64,000 nt of DNA, taken from assembly GCA_002393735.1 (NCBI GenBank), contig DGTK01000017.1:37170-101169 (forward strand). The letters run 5' to 3'. Both the position numbers and the translations under genes were made by a program. Below the pieces are notes generated by a model, which saw only the letters and a program-made list of their open reading frames with translations, was not told the origin of the DNA and ran no database searches. Shown piece by piece: positions 60,797 through 64,000 of the stretch; position 1 is the first letter of the stretch; each line of letters begins with the position of its first letter. The DNA is from Lachnospiraceae bacterium UBA4338. GTDB taxonomy: Bacteria > Bacillota > Clostridia > Lachnospirales > Lachnospiraceae.

Positions 60797-60824
60797 AAGA
60801 AATGCGCCTTATGGGCGCTTTCTT
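60797..60824 (+). terminator. Probable terminator after citrate synthase
   Basis: AAGAAA-t-GCGCC pairs with GGGCGC-TTTCTT around a short loop, one bulged base. The T-rich part is within the stem and interrupted by C, so efficiency is uncertain. Confidence 0.6.
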
Positions 60825-60845
60825 AAATTGTGCGAAGGAGAAATT

Positions 60846-62648
60846 ATGGATAAATATGGTTTGAGAATTAAAGAGATTAGGGAAAGGATGGTTGAAGATG
60901 AGATAGATATGTATCTTATTGATGACGCTGATCCTTACTGCAGTGAATATGTGGATGGCTATTATAAATTAAGGACATATATATCTGGTTTTACAGGTTC
61001 AAATGGAAAACTGCTTATAACGAAGGATGGGGCATATCTGTGGACTGACGGAAGATATTTCACCCAGGCCAAAATTGAGCTTAAAAGTAATGCAAAACTA
61101 ATGGAGATGGGCAGGGAAGGTGTGCCGACTCTTCAGGATTTCATAGTAGATAAGGGTGGCAGCCTTGGTTTTGATGAAGATAATATTAATTCAAAGCTTA
61201 TTGCTTCCATTATGGATAAAGCCGGAGCAAAAGGTGTTAATATTACTGTTTTCTCAGGACTAAAATACGCCAGAGAGATTGTGAATAAAGAAGAGAAGGT
61301 TATTTTAAATCCTAAAGAGGTCAGAATCCTTGGAGATGACCTTGTGGACCTCACAGCAAAAAAGAAAGTTGAAAGGGTAAGAGAATATATAAAAAAGAAA
61401 AATGGTGATATATATATTTCTGCCAAACTTGATATGAATATGTTCCTTACAAATTTAAGGGGCAATGATATTAAGTTTAATCCGGTTGCTTTTTCATATG
61501 TGGTTATAACCACGGATGATGCCTATCTATATTTGTATCCTGAAAGTTATAAAGATAACAGGGATGAGATTATTAAGTATTTATCTGATAATGGAATTAA
61601 ACTTCTTAATATGAATAATTTTAAGGAAGAGATTTCCATTATATGTAATGGCAGGAAAGTAATTGCATCTCTTGATTCCATATCTTTTGGGCTTTGGGAG
61701 AGTCTTGTTAAAAATGCAGATGCCAAATACATACCTGAAGATAATGAACTGGAAACATTTAAGGCCATTAAGGGTGAAAAAGAAATCGGGCATATGAAGA
61801 AGATTTATCTTAAGGACAGCGTTATTCTGACTAAGTTTATATATAAGCTGCTTCATAGTAATATAGAAACAATGGATGAATATGATGCAATGGTTATGCT
61901 TGATGATATGAGATTAGAAGATGAGGATTGTTATGATCTTTCATTTAATACCATATCTGCATATGGCGCTAATGCAGCAATGATGCATTATGAATGCACT
62001 AAGGATAATAAGGCTGATCTTCAAAGAAAAGGCATGTATTTAGTTGACAGCGGCGGACAGTATAATGGGGGAACCACGGATGTAACAAGAACAATACGTC
62101 TTGGTGACTGTACAGATGATATGATAAGGCATTATACCAAAACTGCCATGGGTATGCTGAGACTTCAGAATTCTGTTTTTATGAAAGATTCACTTGGAGT
62201 TAATCTTGATATTTTATCGAGGATGCCACTTTGGGAAGAGGGAATTGATTATAAATGCGGAACCGGTCATGGCATAGGATATATGTTAAATGTTCATGAA
62301 GGACCACATTATATATCACAGAAAATAAGAAATACAAGTCAGGTAAGCCCAATAGTTCCGGGAATGATAGTTTCAGATGAACCGGGAGTATATCTTGAAG
62401 GTGAATATGGCATAAGAATTGAAAATATTTTGCTTTGCGTAGAAAAGCAAAAGAATATGGGTGATACATTCTATAAATTCGAACCCTTAACCCTTGTTCC
62501 ACTTGATGGCTCCCTTATAGATAAGAAATATATGAACAGTGATGACGTTAAATATTATGATGAATATCAGCAATTGGTATTTGATGCATTAAGTCCATAT
62601 CTGGATGCTGAAGAAATAAGTTGGTTAAAAGACTACATAAAGGCTTAA
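60846..62648 (+). CDS. Xaa-Pro aminopeptidase (M24 family, long form)
   Basis: Metallopeptidase removing an N-terminal residue before proline. 600 aa, the three-domain length of eukaryotic-type aminopeptidase P. Two creatinase-N-like domains (about residues 1-130 and 135-300) precede the catalytic pita-bread domain (about 310-600). Metal ligands are visible: D in VDSGGQYNGGTTDVTRT (two aspartates), H in GTGHGIGYMLNVHEGPH, E in VSDEPGVYLEGEYGIRIEN (two glutamates, the second in IRIEN). AAGGAG lies just before the ATG at 60846; the TTG at 60828 is upstream of that site. No signal peptide, so cytoplasmic. Confidence 0.93.
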   Translation: MDKYGLRIKEIRERMVEDEIDMYLIDDADPYCSEYVDGYYKLRTYISGFTGSNGKLLITKDGAYLWTDGRYFTQAKIELKSNAKLMEMGREGVPTLQDFIVDKGGSLGFDEDNINSKLIASIMDKAGAKGVNITVFSGLKYAREIVNKEEKVILNPKEVRILGDDLVDLTAKKKVERVREYIKKKNGDIYISAKLDMNMFLTNLRGNDIKFNPVAFSYVVITTDDAYLYLYPESYKDNRDEIIKYLSDNGIKLLNMNNFKEEISIICNGRKVIASLDSISFGLWESLVKNADAKYIPEDNELETFKAIKGEKEIGHMKKIYLKDSVILTKFIYKLLHSNIETMDEYDAMVMLDDMRLEDEDCYDLSFNTISAYGANAAMMHYECTKDNKADLQRKGMYLVDSGGQYNGGTTDVTRTIRLGDCTDDMIRHYTKTAMGMLRLQNSVFMKDSLGVNLDILSRMPLWEEGIDYKCGTGHGIGYMLNVHEGPHYISQKIRNTSQVSPIVPGMIVSDEPGVYLEGEYGIRIENILLCVEKQKNMGDTFYKFEPLTLVPLDGSLIDKKYMNSDDVKYYDEYQQLVFDALSPYLDAEEISWLKDYIKA

Positions 62649-62666
62649 AAATAGATTTTATGTATA

Positions 62667-62695
62667 TTGACTTTTAAGGGATTTTTTGCAATAAT
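62667..62695 (+). promoter_or_regulatory. Probable promoter of pckA
   Basis: TTGACT (62667-62672) and AATAAT (62690-62695), spacer 17 bp. The predicted leader is about 80 nt. Confidence 0.5.
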
Positions 62696-62730
62696 GAGTT
62701 TTGGTATGCTAACTGTTTACTGTGTTAACT

Positions 62731-62750
62731 GGCTTCCAATTACGGAAGTC
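62731..62750 (+). promoter_or_regulatory. Leader hairpin upstream of pckA
   Basis: GGCTTCC / GGAAGTC (seven pairs, one G-U) with a 6-nt loop in the 5' leader, about 15 nt before the ribosome site. No T-run follows, so it is not a terminator; mRNA stabilisation or control of ribosome access is possible. An inverted TAAC-N10-GTTA (62710-62727) precedes it. Confidence 0.4.
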
Positions 62751-62780
62751 ATAAAAAATAAAAGAAAAGAGGTAATGTAA

Positions 62781-64000
62781 ATGGCAACAGTTGATTTAAG
62801 CAAGTATGGAATTACTGATGTAAAAGAAATCATCCACAATCCTTCTTATGAGAAGTTATTTGAAGATGAAACAGATCCAAGTCTTGAAGGCTATGACAAA
62901 GGTCAGGTTACAGAACTTGGTGCAGTTAATGTAATGACAGGTATTTATACAGGTCGTTCACCTAAAGACAAATTCATCGTTGATGACGCTAAGTCACATG
63001 ATACAGTATGGTGGACAACACCTGAGTATCCTAACGATAACCATCCAGCAAGTGAGGCAACATGGGCAGCTTGTAAGAAGCTTGCTGTTGATCAGTTGTC
63101 AGGAAAGAAATTATATGTAGTTGATGCTTTCTGCGGTGCTAACAAAGATACAAGAATGTCAGTTAGATTCATTATGGAAGTTGCTTGGCAGGCACATTTC
63201 GTAACAAATATGTTCATCAAGCCAACTGCTGAAGAAGAAGCTGCTTTCGAGCCAAACTTCATCGTTTACACAGCATCAAAGGCTAAAGTTGAGAACTACA
63301 AGGAATTAGGTCTTAACTCAGAGACAGCAGTTCTCTTCAACGTAACTTCAAGAGAACAGGTTATCTTAAATACATGGTACGGCGGAGAAATGAAGAAAGG
63401 TATGTTCTCAATGCAGAACTACTTCTTACCACTTAATGGTATGGCTTCAATGCACTGCTCAGCTAACACAGATATGGAAGGTAAGAATACAGCTATCTTC
63501 TTCGGTCTTTCAGGTACAGGTAAGACAACACTTTCTACTGATCCTAAGAGACTTCTTATCGGTGATGATGAGCACGGCTGGGATGACAATGGAGTATTCA
63601 ACTTAGAGGGTGGATGCTACGCTAAGGTTATCGGTCTTGATAAAGAATCTGAGCCGGATATCTACAATGCAATCAAGAGAAATGCTCTTTTAGAGAACGT
63701 TACTGTTGATGCTAACGGCAAGATTGATTTTGCTGATAAGTCAGTTACAGAGAATACAAGAGTTTCTTATCCAATCGAGCACATCGAGAAGATTGCCAAG
63801 AATGTTAACAAGGTTTCTTCTGGTCCTGATGCACAGAATGTTATCTTCCTTTCAGCAGATGCATTTGGTGTATTACCTCCAGTATCAATTCTTACTCCAG
63901 AACAGACACAGTACTACTTCTTAAGTGGTTTCACAGCTAAGCTTGCAGGTACAGAAAGAGGTATCACAGAGCCTACACCTACATTCTCAGCTTGCTTCGG
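62781..64000 (+). CDS. pckA: Phosphoenolpyruvate carboxykinase (ATP), 3' end outside the window
   Basis: Interconverts oxaloacetate and PEP with ATP/ADP. In fermenting anaerobes it often runs toward oxaloacetate and saves ATP. The window holds the first 406 codons; about 530 are expected. TGRSPKDKFIV is the substrate site, and WWTTPEYPN is a conserved neighbour. FGLSGTGKTTLS (Walker A, G242 to about T250) binds ATP. IGDDEHGWDDNGVFNLEGGCYAK contains the kinase-2 and metal-site residues. TRVSYPIEHI precedes the cut. AAAGAGG lies 8 nt before the ATG. Codon bias is as strong as in fhs and pta. Confidence 0.95.
   Translation, partial: MATVDLSKYGITDVKEIIHNPSYEKLFEDETDPSLEGYDKGQVTELGAVNVMTGIYTGRSPKDKFIVDDAKSHDTVWWTTPEYPNDNHPASEATWAACKKLAVDQLSGKKLYVVDAFCGANKDTRMSVRFIMEVAWQAHFVTNMFIKPTAEEEAAFEPNFIVYTASKAKVENYKELGLNSETAVLFNVTSREQVILNTWYGGEMKKGMFSMQNYFLPLNGMASMHCSANTDMEGKNTAIFFGLSGTGKTTLSTDPKRLLIGDDEHGWDDNGVFNLEGGCYAKVIGLDKESEPDIYNAIKRNALLENVTVDANGKIDFADKSVTENTRVSYPIEHIEKIAKNVNKVSSGPDAQNVIFLSADAFGVLPPVSILTPEQTQYYFLSGFTAKLAGTERGITEPTPTFSACF

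Overview
This window is a chromosomal segment of a Gram-positive, strictly fermentative member of the Clostridia, most probably a Lachnospiraceae species. The pointers are low G+C by eye, strong GGAGG-type ribosome sites, TTG/GTG starts, Rex, NfnAB, formate-tetrahydrofolate ligase, Pta, ATP-type PEP carboxykinase, and a miaB-mutS-mutL-miaA cluster. I cannot fix the genus. Nearly all 49 genes are on the + strand. I see no tRNA, rRNA, CRISPR, IS element or prophage. The window cuts the last gene (pckA).

1-2061: a minus-strand ABC-F ATPase whose terminator overlaps its stop codon, then a divergent consensus promoter with a candidate Rex operator. 2062-38182 and on to 39109: a long, tightly packed + strand array. 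It runs rex, nnr, alr, a CBS/HlyC membrane protein, yebC, metY, a glycosyltransferase plus a large membrane protein with a long charged tail, ftsK, fhs-folD, two zinc-ribbon membrane proteins flanking nfnAB, rlmH, pdp, ybeY, a SpoVB/MurJ-type flippase, two flavoproteins, proB-(5-formyl-THF cyclo-ligase)-proA, and miaB-mutS-mutL-miaA. Many genes overlap by 1-8 nt or sit within 20 nt of each other, so they are probably co-transcribed in blocks.

39110-39495 is the only gene-free stretch above 300 nt. It starts with six copies of a 10-bp tandem repeat and holds inverted repeats that could form alternative hairpins, ahead of a PilZ (c-di-GMP receptor) gene. 40022-49046 carries an EF-G paralogue with an altered G4 motif, then plsX-acpP-rnc-smc-ftsY (lipid synthesis, RNA processing, chromosome segregation, protein targeting). 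tmcAL (minus) follows, abutting ftsY stop to stop.

50318-54463 is the most interesting part. pta is followed, where many relatives carry ackA and yceD, by a translationally coupled pair: a radical SAM enzyme with a PqqD-like N-terminal domain and SPASM-like C-terminal cysteines, and a membrane protein whose predicted cytoplasmic tail has six Cys-Ala units and a seventh Cys in a glycine-rich setting. This looks like a modifying enzyme and its membrane-anchored peptide substrate. rpmF follows under a near-perfect promoter.

54511-64000: a membrane-anchored GH25-like protein that appears to have lost its catalytic acid pair; a minus-strand AP2-like/degenerate HNH/AP2-like protein; thrC; a response-regulator diguanylate cyclase with a second, degenerate GGDEF-like domain; citrate synthase; an M24 aminopeptidase P; and the start of pckA. 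Together the metabolic genes describe redox-controlled fermentation (Rex, NfnAB, Pta, PckA, citrate synthase) linked to one-carbon and amino-acid synthesis (Fhs, FolD, MetY, ProBA, ThrC). All assignments are from reading the sequence; no database search was run.
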